32,969 nt of DNA from Flavobacteriales bacterium (GTDB taxonomy: Bacteria; Bacteroidota; Bacteroidia; Flavobacteriales_G; JALEGO01): assembly GCA_020629755.1 (NCBI GenBank), contig JAHDCS010000030.1, positions 1 through 32,969 of the forward strand, in the 5' to 3' direction. This document shows positions 1-9,034 of the stretch, one piece after another. Within the stretch, counting starts at the first letter, position 1; each line of letters starts with the position of its first letter. The translations under genes and the position numbers were made by a program. The notes under the pieces are model-generated. The model saw only the letters and a list, made by a program, of their open reading frames with translations, made no database searches and was not told the origin of the DNA.

Positions 1-656
1 CAAAACCAAGGACTTACTTTGCCAGATTTAATCAATTAAGGGAATCTAGGTAAAGGCAAAGATTTGATGAAACCAGAGGATTTAAATTTATTTCTTATGC
101 TGTTTGGTGGATTAGACAATCCATTCTACAAGCTATTGCCGAGCAATCGCGTATTGTACGTCTGCCTTTAAATCGAATAGGAAATATAAATAAAATCAAT
201 CGCGCTTTTATGAAGCTCGAGCAAGAGTTTGAAAGAGAACCTTCAGCTGAAGAGCTTTCAGAGATATTAGATATGTCTGCAGAAGAAATTGAGGTTAGTA
301 TTCTCTCTAAAGTGAAACATATCTCAATGGATGCTCCACTCTCAGCAGATGGTGAAGACGACAGAAGCCTATACGATGTACTAGGTGAAAAAAGCGACAG
401 AGTAAAACCTGAAGATGCTTTACTTAAAAAATCTTTAATCCAAGAAGTAGAGAGAGCTTTAGTCTCTTTAACGTCTAGAGAAGCTGAAATCGTGAGTCTT
501 TATTATGGCATCAAACAAAATAAAACCCGAACATTAGAAGAAATTGGAAAACGCTATGGATTAACTAGAGAAAGAGTGCGTCAAATTAAAGAAAGAGCAT
601 TAAACAAACTCAAAACAACCTCTAGAGGCAAATTGCTTCGAAAGTATTTAGGATAA
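1..656 (+). CDS. rpoD: RNA polymerase primary sigma factor RpoD/SigA, 5'-truncated and disrupted near the window edge
   Basis: Primary sigma factor that directs RNA polymerase to housekeeping promoters. Reading from base 63, the frame gives region 2.3-2.4 (FDETRGFKFISYAVWWIRQ, then AEQSRIVRLPLN), region 3 (KLEQEFEREPSAEEL) and region 4 with its helix-turn-helix (TLEEIGKRYGLTRERVRQIKERAL). It ends in the Bacteroidota-like tail KLLRKYLG. Bases 1-51 encode the preceding conserved segment (QNQGLTLPDLIN, stop, GNLG) in a different frame. A TAA at 37-39 stands where the family has Glu, and only 11 nt lie between the Gly codon at 49-51 and the Phe codon at 63-65, where the family has about 21. An ATG at 210 opens the longest intact frame but would discard region 2, so it is not the natural start. 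The gene begins outside the window. A contig-edge error is more likely than a true pseudogene because rpoD is essential. rpe follows after 2 nt. Confidence 0.9.
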
Positions 657-658
657 AT

Positions 659-1318
659 ATGTCTAAACACATCATAGCTCCATCTTTACTAGCTGCTGAC
701 TTTTCAGATTTAAAGTCGGCAGTTGGTGTGTTTGATCGAAGTGTGGCTAAATGGCTACACTTAGATGTGATGGATGGTCTATTTGTGCCTAATATTTCTT
801 TTGGCATACCCGTCATTAAATCCATTAGGCCTCTTTCAAAGAAGATCTTTGATGTACACTTAATGATAGAAAAACCCGAACGCTATCTTCAGGCATTCAA
901 ACAATCAGGTGCAGATGTTTTAACCATTCACCTAGAGGCTTCTGTGCATGCCCACAGATCTGTTTCTGCTATTAAAGAATTGGGTATTAAAGCTGGTATA
1001 GCTCTAAATCCACATACCCCTGTTGCTCTTTTAGAAGATATTATCAAAGACGTTGATCTGGTTTGTTTAATGTCGGTTAATCCTGGTTTTGGCGGTCAGC
1101 GCTTTATTACACAAACGCTTAAAAAGATTGAAAAAACAAAAGCCCTAATTTTAAAGACTCAATCCAAAGCCCTCATCCAGATTGATGGCGGGGTAACCAC
1201 AGAAAATGCCACAGAGATTTTAAATTGTGGCGCAGATATTTTAGTGGCTGGGAGCACGGTATTTAAGTCAGATGATCCTCTAAAGACAATTGAACGCTTA
1301 CAATCCATCAGCGTGTAG
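659..1318 (+). CDS. rpe: Ribulose-phosphate 3-epimerase
   Basis: Cytosolic TIM-barrel enzyme that interconverts D-ribulose 5-phosphate and D-xylulose 5-phosphate in the pentose phosphate pathway. The 219 residues are full length for the family. The signatures are in order: N-terminal IIAPSLLAADF, the metal and catalytic segment LHLDVMDG (His34, Asp36, Asp39), VHLMIEKPERY, the phosphate-loop segment MSVNPGFGGQRF, and QIDGGVTTENA with the second catalytic Asp, then LVAGSTVFK. The ATG is 2 nt after the rpoD stop, so the two genes are probably co-transcribed. The 3' end overlaps the convergent lipoprotein gene by 21 nt. Nothing in the protein looks abnormal. Confidence 0.96.
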   Translation: MSKHIIAPSLLAADFSDLKSAVGVFDRSVAKWLHLDVMDGLFVPNISFGIPVIKSIRPLSKKIFDVHLMIEKPERYLQAFKQSGADVLTIHLEASVHAHRSVSAIKELGIKAGIALNPHTPVALLEDIIKDVDLVCLMSVNPGFGGQRFITQTLKKIEKTKALILKTQSKALIQIDGGVTTENATEILNCGADILVAGSTVFKSDDPLKTIERLQSISV

Positions 1319-1693
1319 ATAGCCCACTTGTATTTTTTCACCAAACATGTGTGTGTTATCCAATTTTTGTAAGACATCTACTTTTTGATCTGTTTTGAGT
1401 TGAATGCTATCGTTATCCACCCATCTGGCCATAATCTTTTGCTCTATCCCTTTAAAGCTATAAACTTCAGAGGCTCCATTTTCAAATTGTATGACTACTT
1501 GCGTGATCGGATCGTCTTTAAGTGATCCATTCTTAAATATTTCTATGTATTTAGATCTATCTGGTGAATAAATGCGTTTTTCCTCAGAAAAAGCCACATT
1601 ATCATGAGCTATTTTTGTGCCTTTTTCCTTTTGAGAGGTGCCGCAAGATAATATCATCCCCCCATACATTAAAACATATATTATTGATTTCAT
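1298..1693 (-). CDS. Small lipoprotein of unknown function
   Basis: A 131-residue protein with a short type II signal peptide (MKSIIYVLMYGGMILSCG) whose lipobox Leu-Ser-Cys-Gly puts the lipidated Cys at residue 17. The mature part is hydrophilic, rich in Lys, Asp and Gln, has no cysteines and seems to form short beta strands (for example ITQVVIQFENGASEVYSFKG). I do not recognise a family. It is the last gene of the minus-strand run aroC, symporter, AsmA-like, PorE-like. Its start overlaps the stop of the PorE-like gene by 4 nt, which implies translational coupling, so an envelope role beside that protein is possible but unproven. Its 3' end overlaps rpe. The signal peptide Gly-Gly-Met is encoded by one copy of the dispersed GGGGGGAT word. 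Confidence 0.75.
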   Translation of the reverse strand: MKSIIYVLMYGGMILSCGTSQKEKGTKIAHDNVAFSEEKRIYSPDRSKYIEIFKNGSLKDDPITQVVIQFENGASEVYSFKGIEQKIMARWVDNDSIQLKTDQKVDVLQKLDNTHMFGEKIQVGYLHADGL

Positions 1694-3738
1694 TTTTTTA
1701 AAATTACAAATTCAGTGCGTCTATTTTTAGCTCGTCCTATTTCTGTTTGATTGCTCGCAATAGGTTTTTGCTCGCCAAAACCCTTAAATTCAATACGCGA
1801 TCCGTTAATGCCTTTTTGCTGCAAAAAAGATTTTACATTGAATGCACGATCTGTCGATAGCGCTAAGTTGTTTTGAGTAGACCCTATATTATCTGTATGC
1901 CCATAAATGGCTATTTCTAGGCTTGCATTTTCTTTTAAATAGGCTGCAAATTCAATTAAAATAAGTTCAGATTCTTTGTCGATTTCAGATGAATTAGTCG
2001 CATAAAAAATATCTTTAATTTGAAAGGCTTTACCGATAACTAGCTCCTCTAGTTTAGTGTCTATATGTTGCACACTTGCCTTTTCTTTAGAGGGGATAAG
2101 TCGGGATGAAAATACTTTTCCGGCAGATTTCACATTTACAATTACAGGCACAGAATCTTCGGCCGCTATCACCGCTGCATATGAACCATCTTCTAAATCA
2201 ACTTTGGCCTTTGAGACCTCACCTGTTTGAGCATTTTTTAATTCGACACTCGCGTCTTTAGGGATTTCTCTCTTTTCATCTTCAATGGTGCCTTTGACCA
2301 ACACTACTTTTTTAGGACGGGCTTCTTTGTAAAGTTCAAATGTAAATAAATCAAGTCCTTTATCTTTGTCTGCATTGATGTCTGAAGAGTAGTACACCTT
2401 ATCGCCGTCTAGATTGATCACAAATCCATGCTCATCTTTTTTGGTGTTAATCGGAAAACCAATGTTTTTAGGCTTAGACCATTCGCCCTTTTCAAAACGG
2501 GTATAAAATACATCGTATCCGCCAAAGCCCAAGTGCCCTTGAGAGGCATAATACAAAGTTTTACTATCGTTGTGCATAAACGGGCTTTTATCATTTAAAG
2601 CCGTATTGATTGGCGCACCAACGTTTACTGCGGGTTGCCATGTATGTGTCTCGTCTTTTTGAGAAACATAGATGTCTATTCCTTTACTATCTGGTCTGGC
2701 ACTGGCAAAAAAAAGAGTTTTTCCATCTGAAGATATACTGGGTTGAGCCTCCCAAGTGTCAGGACCATTAATATTTTTACCTAATTTTTCTAAAGCGCCC
2801 CAACGTTTAATTTTCTCACCATTCTCTGCATGAGAGATTTGAATTTTAGAATAATATATATCGCAATTGTTATACTCTCTACCTTTTATTTGGGTCGGAT
2901 TACAAATAGTGACATACATCTCTTTATTGTCAATGGTAAGTGAAGAACCGCCATAGTTGACCCCTTCTGTTTCGTTAAAAGGAGAGGGGAGCGGCACCCC
3001 CTTACCAAAACTCTTATTTTGCTCTAATGTACTAGCCATGTAGGTTTCAATCAACTTTGGCGCTGCATCAGAAAACACCTGATCTCTGACTACAACACCG
3101 TTGTTTTTTTTGTACTCTTTTTGAGATCTTCTTGTAAAAAATAATTGCGCGTTATCAGCTGTAATACTCGGCAAGTATTCATCTGCTTTGGTGGATGCCT
3201 GCGCAACCAAAACCGGATTAAAGGGTTTAGGATTGATGTAGGTGTCTCCATAAAATTCTGCATATTCTAAATCTGATTTCGCTTGTGTGAGGTATTTATC
3301 ATAAAGCTTTGAAAACTTTGATTCATCATCACTTTGAAAAGCAATAAACGCTTTAAGATACTCTAAGGCTTTTTCATAGTCTTTACTATTTAAATAGTGT
3401 TGAGCTAAAAAAAAGTCAATCTCAGAATGAAAACCAGGACACGCTTTTTTGATCTTTATAAAGTTTTCACTCAGACTTTCAAAGGGCATTTTGGTATAGA
3501 TATACTTCGCCGCTAAAGTCTTAGAATATAGAAAAAGAGCCTCTAAATAGTCGGGCTGATGGTCGATGATTTGCTTTAAAAAAGAGGTGCGCTGTTTTTT
3601 ATCGTATTTTTTTCTATTCAATGCTTTTTCATATAAGCCTTGCGTTTTTTTGTCGGGTTCAACGGCACACAAATCATCCTGAGCACTTATCTGTAAAGCC
3701 CATATTGTAAGGATTAAAAAAGCGATGCTTTGTCTCAA
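1690..3738 (-). CDS. PorE-like OmpA-family protein (TPR, PD40 propeller, carboxypeptidase-regulatory-like and OmpA C-terminal domains)
   Basis: Exported envelope protein of 682 residues with a signal peptide (MRQSIAFLILTIWALQISAQ). A helical TPR-like region covers about residues 25-160 (for example FLAQHYLNSKDYEKALEYLKAF). A propeller of PD40/WD40-like repeats covers about 180-470 (QPSISSDGKTLFFAS, KSPFMHNDSKTLYYAS, HGFVINLDGDKVYYSS). A small beta-sandwich resembling a carboxypeptidase regulatory domain covers about 480-560. The OmpA-like peptidoglycan-binding domain fills about 570-682, with YGHTDNIGS and the Arg-rich GRAKNRRTEF. This order matches PorE of the type IX secretion system, which anchors the complex to peptidoglycan. 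Bacteroidota carry several paralogues with the same order, so a T9SS role is inference. The ATG lies 6 nt after the AsmA-like gene. Confidence 0.85.
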   Translation of the reverse strand: MRQSIAFLILTIWALQISAQDDLCAVEPDKKTQGLYEKALNRKKYDKKQRTSFLKQIIDHQPDYLEALFLYSKTLAAKYIYTKMPFESLSENFIKIKKACPGFHSEIDFFLAQHYLNSKDYEKALEYLKAFIAFQSDDESKFSKLYDKYLTQAKSDLEYAEFYGDTYINPKPFNPVLVAQASTKADEYLPSITADNAQLFFTRRSQKEYKKNNGVVVRDQVFSDAAPKLIETYMASTLEQNKSFGKGVPLPSPFNETEGVNYGGSSLTIDNKEMYVTICNPTQIKGREYNNCDIYYSKIQISHAENGEKIKRWGALEKLGKNINGPDTWEAQPSISSDGKTLFFASARPDSKGIDIYVSQKDETHTWQPAVNVGAPINTALNDKSPFMHNDSKTLYYASQGHLGFGGYDVFYTRFEKGEWSKPKNIGFPINTKKDEHGFVINLDGDKVYYSSDINADKDKGLDLFTFELYKEARPKKVVLVKGTIEDEKREIPKDASVELKNAQTGEVSKAKVDLEDGSYAAVIAAEDSVPVIVNVKSAGKVFSSRLIPSKEKASVQHIDTKLEELVIGKAFQIKDIFYATNSSEIDKESELILIEFAAYLKENASLEIAIYGHTDNIGSTQNNLALSTDRAFNVKSFLQQKGINGSRIEFKGFGEQKPIASNQTEIGRAKNRRTEFVILKK

Positions 3739-3744
3739 AACAAA

Positions 3745-6513
3745 TTAATTTAATCTAGCAGCCTGATCTTTGGCTTTTTGGATAAGACTGTTTGCTTTTT
3801 GATCTGCTTCGCTTTCTATTCTATTGGCCTTTTTATTGGCCTGATTCCTGATTTTGTCGGCTGCTTTTTTTGCCGCTATCTTAGCCAGAGGGTTTTTTGC
3901 AGATTGCTCTAGCTTGGCAGCTTCAGCATTGGCTTTTGACCGAATAGAGTTCGCTACATTTTTAGCTTCAGACCTAATTCTAGAGGCTTGTAATTCTGCT
4001 TGTTTTATAAGCTGTTCTGCCTTTTCGCGCGCCTGTTCTTTCGCTTTATCTACCCCTTGATCAACTCCTGCTTTGAACTGTTCTTTTACCTGGTCTACTT
4101 GTTGATTAATCATAGATTTTTGATCTGAAAAAATTTCTGAAAAGTCTAATTTAATCTTAGGGTCATCGGTTTTTCCAGTAATTAAAATATTAGCTTTAAT
4201 CTCATTAGGGATAAGGGCTGATGCTTTAGAACCCAATAATGCACTTAAGCCTCCAGCCATACCGCCAAGTTTAGAAGCCGGAAGAATCGTTTGTATTTTA
4301 AAATCTAAATCTTGTTCTAACGAGCACTTACCACTAACATTTGCTTTGGCGTCTGCAATTTTACAGTCAAAAGGCGACACTTCTATGGCGCCATTAACTA
4401 TTTTATAAAATACATTAATGTTATTTAAATCTAATTGCTTGTATTTGTCTAAGCCAAATTTATTGGCAAGGGTAGATAGTGCAGGTAGGTTCTCAACAAT
4501 CATCTGATGGGTGTTAATACGGCCTTCTCCACTAAGTGTTGAAAGATCTGGTTCCATTTGTGTATCTAAGAACCCTTGTAACTTCATCGTTTTTGAATAA
4601 GCTCCAGAAGCTCTTTTGACTACTGGCGCCATACTATTAATAAAATCAAAAGTGCTTGTTGTTTGCTGCACATCAAATTTTTGTATGCGCATGTCAAGCT
4701 CATAATAAGGCTTCGAAATATCTTTTGTATGATATACCCCCTTCATTTCTAAGTGCCCTCCAAGTAAATTTGCGGATAGATCTTTAAAGTCTAATTGATG
4801 GTCTTTAATCTGAAGTTTTGAGGATACATTCTCTAACGTTTTATTTTCATAGATGACTTTTTGAGCCGTACTAGTCAATTCAAAATCAATATTTCCTGGA
4901 ATCTCTAATACTTCATAGAGCGTATCTGCTGAAGCCTCTGTGGTTTCTTCAGAAGATGAAAAGTCATTCAGATTAATAAGATTTGACGATGTTGTTAATT
5001 TTCCTTTCAAAGGATCTTCTCTTAAATAGTAGGCAAGATAATTATGCAATTCTCCCGTTGCAGAAATGTCTGTGTTTTTGGTTTTAAAGTCAAAATCTTT
5101 TAAATGCAGGGCCTGAGGCGAAAACTCAAGTCGTGTATGCGCAATTTGATAAGGCCCCTGGTTATTATTTTGATATACAAAGTCTGAAAGCTCTAGAAAT
5201 CCCTCAGCAATAAACTGTTCGTAATTTTCATTTTCTATATCACTTATATGCCCATTCAGATGTAAATCTGCATCCATAAGCCCTTGAATTTTTTCGTTCT
5301 CTTCTAAAGGGATGATTTTCTGAAGAGATGTGAAGTCTATTTTACCTACTAGGTCTGCTTTCACATAAGGATTTGAAATTGGCGTTTTGGTATGCCAATT
5401 GCCCTGCAATTGGTTTTGATCAATTAGTGCACTAAATGTGTTGACATCTACAACGGTGTGGTCTGGATCTCCTGAGGGATTTTTCACATGCATGTCTAAA
5501 TTAAAGTCATGAATGTCTGAAGGCAAATCAGGATACTTAATCAAGGCATCATTGATGGTTAAATTTAAAACAAAACCTGGTGTTTTTTCTTCATTTAAAA
5601 TGCCATTGATATGGGCATCAAACGTAAAGGTGCCTTTTGATTCTAACCCATTAAAATCATGCTTGTACACTGCAGGCACTAAAGAAAATAGTTCTTTGAT
5701 AGAAGATTCTTTACTTAGAATATTAAGATCTAACTGCAGGTCGTCTTGGTTTATGGTTTTAATCCCCCCATCGATAAAAAGCTTAAATGTATTTAACGCA
5801 ATTTGATTGTCTTTGAATGTATAGATTTCATTTTTTGAATCACAATGCACATCGCACTTAGCCTCTAATGCCACCCAATTTAAATAAGAGATGCCCTCGT
5901 AATTAGTATAAAGTGAATCAATCGTAGTATTGGTATGCATGAGCAATTCTTCTCCAGATGAGAGCACATCTGCCTTGCCTGTATGGGTTAAATTATTAAC
6001 ATGAATATTGGTATGGGTTTGGGCATCTTCTATTTTGAAATAGGCATTGAGTATTTCATATTTTGTCAATTGCAATGCAAAAGAAGAAGATTCAGTCTCT
6101 TGCGTAGAAGATGTACTCTGAGTAAATATATCAGTGTTGGAAGTACCATCTTTTAGTGTTTTAAGAAAAATATTAGGCTTATTGATTTTTATGTGATTGA
6201 TCTTATAGTGTTCAGCGTTTATCACTGAGATCACATCAAGGTCTAATAGCATTTGTTCAACATGTGCTAATACAACATTTTCAAAAGTATCTTTTCCAGA
6301 AATTTTAAAATTCTCAATCTCAATACTCACATCTGGAAAGCTCGAAAGAAGACTAATATCTATGTCTGAAAAAGAGACCTCGGCATCAACATTTTTACTG
6401 ATTTCTTCATTGACTGCAGCAATGATTTTATCTTTAAAAATAAAGGGCGCTGCTACCAAAAATCCAATAAGAAGAATCAAAAAAATTAGAACTGCAAGAA
6501 ATACCTTTTTCAT
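3745..6513 (-). CDS. AsmA-like envelope protein with C-terminal Ala/Lys coiled coil
   Basis: A 922-residue protein with one N-terminal membrane anchor (about residues 4-26) followed directly by the typical AsmA start (FKDKIIAAVNEEISKNVDAEVSFSDIDISLLSSFPDVSIEI). A very long beta-rich body follows, as in the AsmA/TamB group of proposed lipid-transfer bridges between the membranes. An AsmA_2-like segment lies near 640-790 (SPFDCKIADAKANVSGKCSLEQDLDFKI). The last 115 residues or so switch to a highly charged, Ala/Lys/Glu-rich helix with coiled-coil spacing (KAKEQAREKAEQLIKQAELQ and similar). It follows the symporter gene by 59 nt and precedes the PorE-like gene by 6 nt. A role in envelope biogenesis is inferred from the family. 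The substrate is unknown. Confidence 0.88.
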   Translation of the reverse strand: MKKVFLAVLIFLILLIGFLVAAPFIFKDKIIAAVNEEISKNVDAEVSFSDIDISLLSSFPDVSIEIENFKISGKDTFENVVLAHVEQMLLDLDVISVINAEHYKINHIKINKPNIFLKTLKDGTSNTDIFTQSTSSTQETESSSFALQLTKYEILNAYFKIEDAQTHTNIHVNNLTHTGKADVLSSGEELLMHTNTTIDSLYTNYEGISYLNWVALEAKCDVHCDSKNEIYTFKDNQIALNTFKLFIDGGIKTINQDDLQLDLNILSKESSIKELFSLVPAVYKHDFNGLESKGTFTFDAHINGILNEEKTPGFVLNLTINDALIKYPDLPSDIHDFNLDMHVKNPSGDPDHTVVDVNTFSALIDQNQLQGNWHTKTPISNPYVKADLVGKIDFTSLQKIIPLEENEKIQGLMDADLHLNGHISDIENENYEQFIAEGFLELSDFVYQNNNQGPYQIAHTRLEFSPQALHLKDFDFKTKNTDISATGELHNYLAYYLREDPLKGKLTTSSNLINLNDFSSSEETTEASADTLYEVLEIPGNIDFELTSTAQKVIYENKTLENVSSKLQIKDHQLDFKDLSANLLGGHLEMKGVYHTKDISKPYYELDMRIQKFDVQQTTSTFDFINSMAPVVKRASGAYSKTMKLQGFLDTQMEPDLSTLSGEGRINTHQMIVENLPALSTLANKFGLDKYKQLDLNNINVFYKIVNGAIEVSPFDCKIADAKANVSGKCSLEQDLDFKIQTILPASKLGGMAGGLSALLGSKASALIPNEIKANILITGKTDDPKIKLDFSEIFSDQKSMINQQVDQVKEQFKAGVDQGVDKAKEQAREKAEQLIKQAELQASRIRSEAKNVANSIRSKANAEAAKLEQSAKNPLAKIAAKKAADKIRNQANKKANRIESEADQKANSLIQKAKDQAARLN

Positions 6514-6551
6514 ACCTATATGTTACAGGCAAAAAAATACTCTTTTTTTCT

Positions 6552-6583
6552 CGCCTAAAAAAGGTTTTTACCTTACTTTTTCT
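6552..6583 (-). terminator. Weak possible terminator after the symporter gene
   Basis: On the minus strand the end of the symporter gene contains a 5-bp stem AAGGT/ACCTT around a four-base A loop, followed by six T. The stem is short and overlaps the stop codon. It may at most attenuate transcription into the AsmA-like gene. Confidence 0.25.
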
Positions 6584-7922
6584 CAAGTGCATCAACTACC
6601 GAACATACCGTCATATCACCAGTTACATTTACTACCGTTCTACACATATCTAATATGCGATCTACAGGCAAAACAAGCGCTATCCAAGCCGGATTTAACC
6701 CCACTGATTCTAAGACCAACACCAGCATAACAATCCCTGCGCTTGGCACAGCAGCCGTTCCTATAGAAGCTAAAAGCGCAGTAGAAATAATGGTTATTTG
6801 CTCGAACAGACTTAAATCTATAAAATGAAACTGCGCCAAGAAAATGGCGGCAATTGCCTGGTAAAGACTCGTGCCATCCATATTAATAGTAGCACCAATG
6901 GGCAACACGAAACTTGTAATGTCTTTTGGCACCTTCATGTTGTCATGTACACAGTCCATGGTGACTGGCAGAGTAGCCGCTGAAGAACTGGTTGAAAACG
7001 CTAATAATTGGGCAGGAGAAGCGTGTTTAAAAAATGTTTTGATTCGACTCTTTTTAACAAAAATTTTTAAAAGCACAGGATAAACGACAAACACCATCAC
7101 AAGCAGCCCCAATAGAACAGTTAAGCTATATACCGCAAGTGAAGAGAATACCTGAAGCATGGCGCCAGGATCATCCCCTGCAATAGCACTTAACTTACCC
7201 GCCATCAAACAAAAAACAAAAAATGGCGCGTAATGCATTACAAGCTCAATAAGTGCAATAAACACAGCATTTAATCCATCGGTGAATTCTACAATAGGCT
7301 TTGCCAAACTAGGATCAATACTCATCAGTGCTATCCCAAATAAAATAGCAAAAACAATCACACTTAAAATTTGGCTGTCGGCTAATGCTTTAAAAAAATT
7401 ATCTGGCACCATTCTCACTAAAAAATCTAAAGGCTTTTGTTTATTCTTTTGAGCAGATTCTATTTTATCTTCTATTTTTTTAGATATTGCTAACTCTTTG
7501 TGATTGAACTGAGCCTGAGAAAACAAAGCTTTTCCTTTCAATGCAATATTGTTTTTATGTGCCCACTGTTCATAGTTTTTTCTATTTTCTAAGCGCTGTT
7601 CTTTCGCTATAAATTCTCCAGGTGCTATACTGTTTGCAAGAAACATCCCTATGCTTACCGCGCACGTTGTGGTGAGTAAGAATATCCCTATGGTTTTAAG
7701 TCCGATCTTACCTACCTTACGCATGTCTGAGAGATCGTATACGCCTTTTATGATAGAAAACAAGACTAAAGGAATGGCCAATAATTTCAAAAGCTTCATA
7801 AAAATATCGCCAAGCGGATCAATCCAAAGGGACGTAAAATTATTTAAGCCAACGACACTTGAAATAAAAGCCCATAAAATCCCTAAAATAAGACCAATAA
7901 TGATTTTGTAATGTAAAGCCAT
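6573..7922 (-). CDS. Dicarboxylate/amino acid:cation symporter (DAACS family)
   Basis: Inner-membrane secondary transporter of the GltP/DctA/GltPh fold, 449 residues, with hydrophobic segments over the whole length. Family signatures present are the serine-rich hairpin HP1 (AFSTSSSAATLPVTMD), the TM7 motif NMDGTSLYQAIAAIFLAQ, the HP2 loop GTAAVPSAGIVML and the TM8 substrate-binding segment PVDRILDMCRTVVNVTGD. The Asp and Arg in TM8 suit acidic amino acid or C4-dicarboxylate import driven by Na+ or H+. A hydrophilic insertion of about 65 residues (around 95-160) lies between early membrane segments. The ATG is only 2 nt after the aroC stop, so it is probably co-transcribed with aroC although the functions are unrelated. 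Exact substrate and coupling ion cannot be read from the sequence. Confidence 0.93.
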   Translation of the reverse strand: MALHYKIIIGLILGILWAFISSVVGLNNFTSLWIDPLGDIFMKLLKLLAIPLVLFSIIKGVYDLSDMRKVGKIGLKTIGIFLLTTTCAVSIGMFLANSIAPGEFIAKEQRLENRKNYEQWAHKNNIALKGKALFSQAQFNHKELAISKKIEDKIESAQKNKQKPLDFLVRMVPDNFFKALADSQILSVIVFAILFGIALMSIDPSLAKPIVEFTDGLNAVFIALIELVMHYAPFFVFCLMAGKLSAIAGDDPGAMLQVFSSLAVYSLTVLLGLLVMVFVVYPVLLKIFVKKSRIKTFFKHASPAQLLAFSTSSSAATLPVTMDCVHDNMKVPKDITSFVLPIGATINMDGTSLYQAIAAIFLAQFHFIDLSLFEQITIISTALLASIGTAAVPSAGIVMLVLVLESVGLNPAWIALVLPVDRILDMCRTVVNVTGDMTVCSVVDALEKK

Positions 7923-7924
7923 GT

Positions 7925-8962
7925 TTAGAAGCGTTTAGAGTTACTTAGTTTGTTTAAAAGATAAAAATCAGCGATGACCATCCAGGTTAAAGCCTCCACA
8001 ACCGGAAGGGCACGCAAAAGCACCGAAGGATCGTGCCGTCCAGCAATCTGTATGTCGGTTGTTGTTTTCTGTTTGGTCACACTTTTTTGTAAAAGGGCGT
8101 GTGATGATACCGGCTTAAATGCAACCCTGAATTGCAATTGCTGACCATTACTTATCCCCCCTAAAACACCTCCAGAATTTTTATTTAACGCTTCTATTTG
8201 ATTGTTTTTAACCACAAACGAATCGTTGAGCTCTGATCCTTTTTTATGCACGTCTTTAAATCCACTCCCCATATCAAAGCCTTTGACCGAAGGAATACAA
8301 AACATAGCATGCGCCAATCGGGCTGATAGTTTATCAAAAACAGGTTCTCCTAGCCCAATAGGCAGGCGAGAGGTTTCGCATTCAATAATCCCTCCGACAG
8401 TATCTTTTAGTCTTTTAATTTCTGAGAGATAAGCCATTATTTTTTTTTGGCGGCTTTCTTTTTTACCCTTCAACTTTAAATCGCCTATTTGACTTATCGA
8501 GGCGTTGACCTTTAGTTCATACTTTTTGAGTAGCAGCTGAGCAAATGCTCCGGCCACAACCCAATTTGCAGTTTCACGCGCTGAAGAGCGCCCTCCACCT
8601 CTGTAATCTCTAAACCCATACTTTATATCGTACGTAAAATCGGCATGTGAGGGTCTGTAAATATCTTTTATTTTTTCATAGTCTTTGCTCTTTTGATTTT
8701 GATTTTCAATAAGAAACCCGATCGGGTGTCCGGTAGATTTTCCCTTAAAAACACCTGAAAGAATTTGTATCTTGTCTTTTTCTTTTCGGGGGGATGTATT
8801 TTTTTGCCCTGGCTTTCTTTTATCAAGGCACTTTTGAATGAAGTCTACATCAATCTTTACGCCGGAAGGATAGCCTTGCAAAATGCCACCCATTGCAGGA
8901 CCATGCGACTCTCCAAAAGAGCGTAGAGAAAAGAGTCGACCCCATGAATTTGATCCGTGCAT
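7925..8962 (-). CDS. aroC: Chorismate synthase
   Basis: Last enzyme of the shikimate pathway. It converts 5-enolpyruvylshikimate 3-phosphate to chorismate and needs reduced FMN. The 345 residues hold the three classic signatures: GESHGPAMGGILQGYPSG at the N-terminus, the central DYRGGGRSSARETANWVVAGAFA, and RHDPSVLLRALPVVEAL near the C-terminus. The segment GVLGGISNGQQLQFRVAFKP is also typical. The ATG at 8962 gives the expected MHGSNSWGRLFSLRSFGESHG start. The gene probably heads the minus-strand run that ends at 1298. It faces the lipoprotein gene at 9035 across 72 nt that contain a short inverted repeat. Confidence 0.97.
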   Translation of the reverse strand: MHGSNSWGRLFSLRSFGESHGPAMGGILQGYPSGVKIDVDFIQKCLDKRKPGQKNTSPRKEKDKIQILSGVFKGKSTGHPIGFLIENQNQKSKDYEKIKDIYRPSHADFTYDIKYGFRDYRGGGRSSARETANWVVAGAFAQLLLKKYELKVNASISQIGDLKLKGKKESRQKKIMAYLSEIKRLKDTVGGIIECETSRLPIGLGEPVFDKLSARLAHAMFCIPSVKGFDMGSGFKDVHKKGSELNDSFVVKNNQIEALNKNSGGVLGGISNGQQLQFRVAFKPVSSHALLQKSVTKQKTTTDIQIAGRHDPSVLLRALPVVEALTWMVIADFYLLNKLSNSKRF

Positions 8963-8984
8963 ACCAATCTAAGTCTAAGTGCAA

Positions 8985-9006
8985 ATGTCAAAGAAAAAAT
9001 TGACAT
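8985..9006. repeat. Short inverted repeat in the divergent aroC / lipoprotein intergenic region
   Basis: ATGTCAA and TTGACAT, 7 bp each, are separated by an 8-nt A-rich spacer, midway between the aroC start and the lipoprotein start at 9035. It could be an operator, but the arms are short and no regulator is linked. I see no TAnnTTTG box on either strand here. Confidence 0.3.
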
Positions 9007-9034
9007 CAGTGCTTTAAATTAAGACCTTTACGGT

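Noticed and set aside
3854-4060. Plus-strand open frame rich in Ala, Phe and Ser
   Set aside because: It is the antisense shadow of the Ala/Lys/Glu-rich coiled-coil tail of the AsmA-like gene, where codon bias keeps other frames open.
6362-6730. Plus-strand 122-codon frame across the AsmA/symporter junction
   Set aside because: It is antisense to two well-supported genes, with no family signature and no start context.
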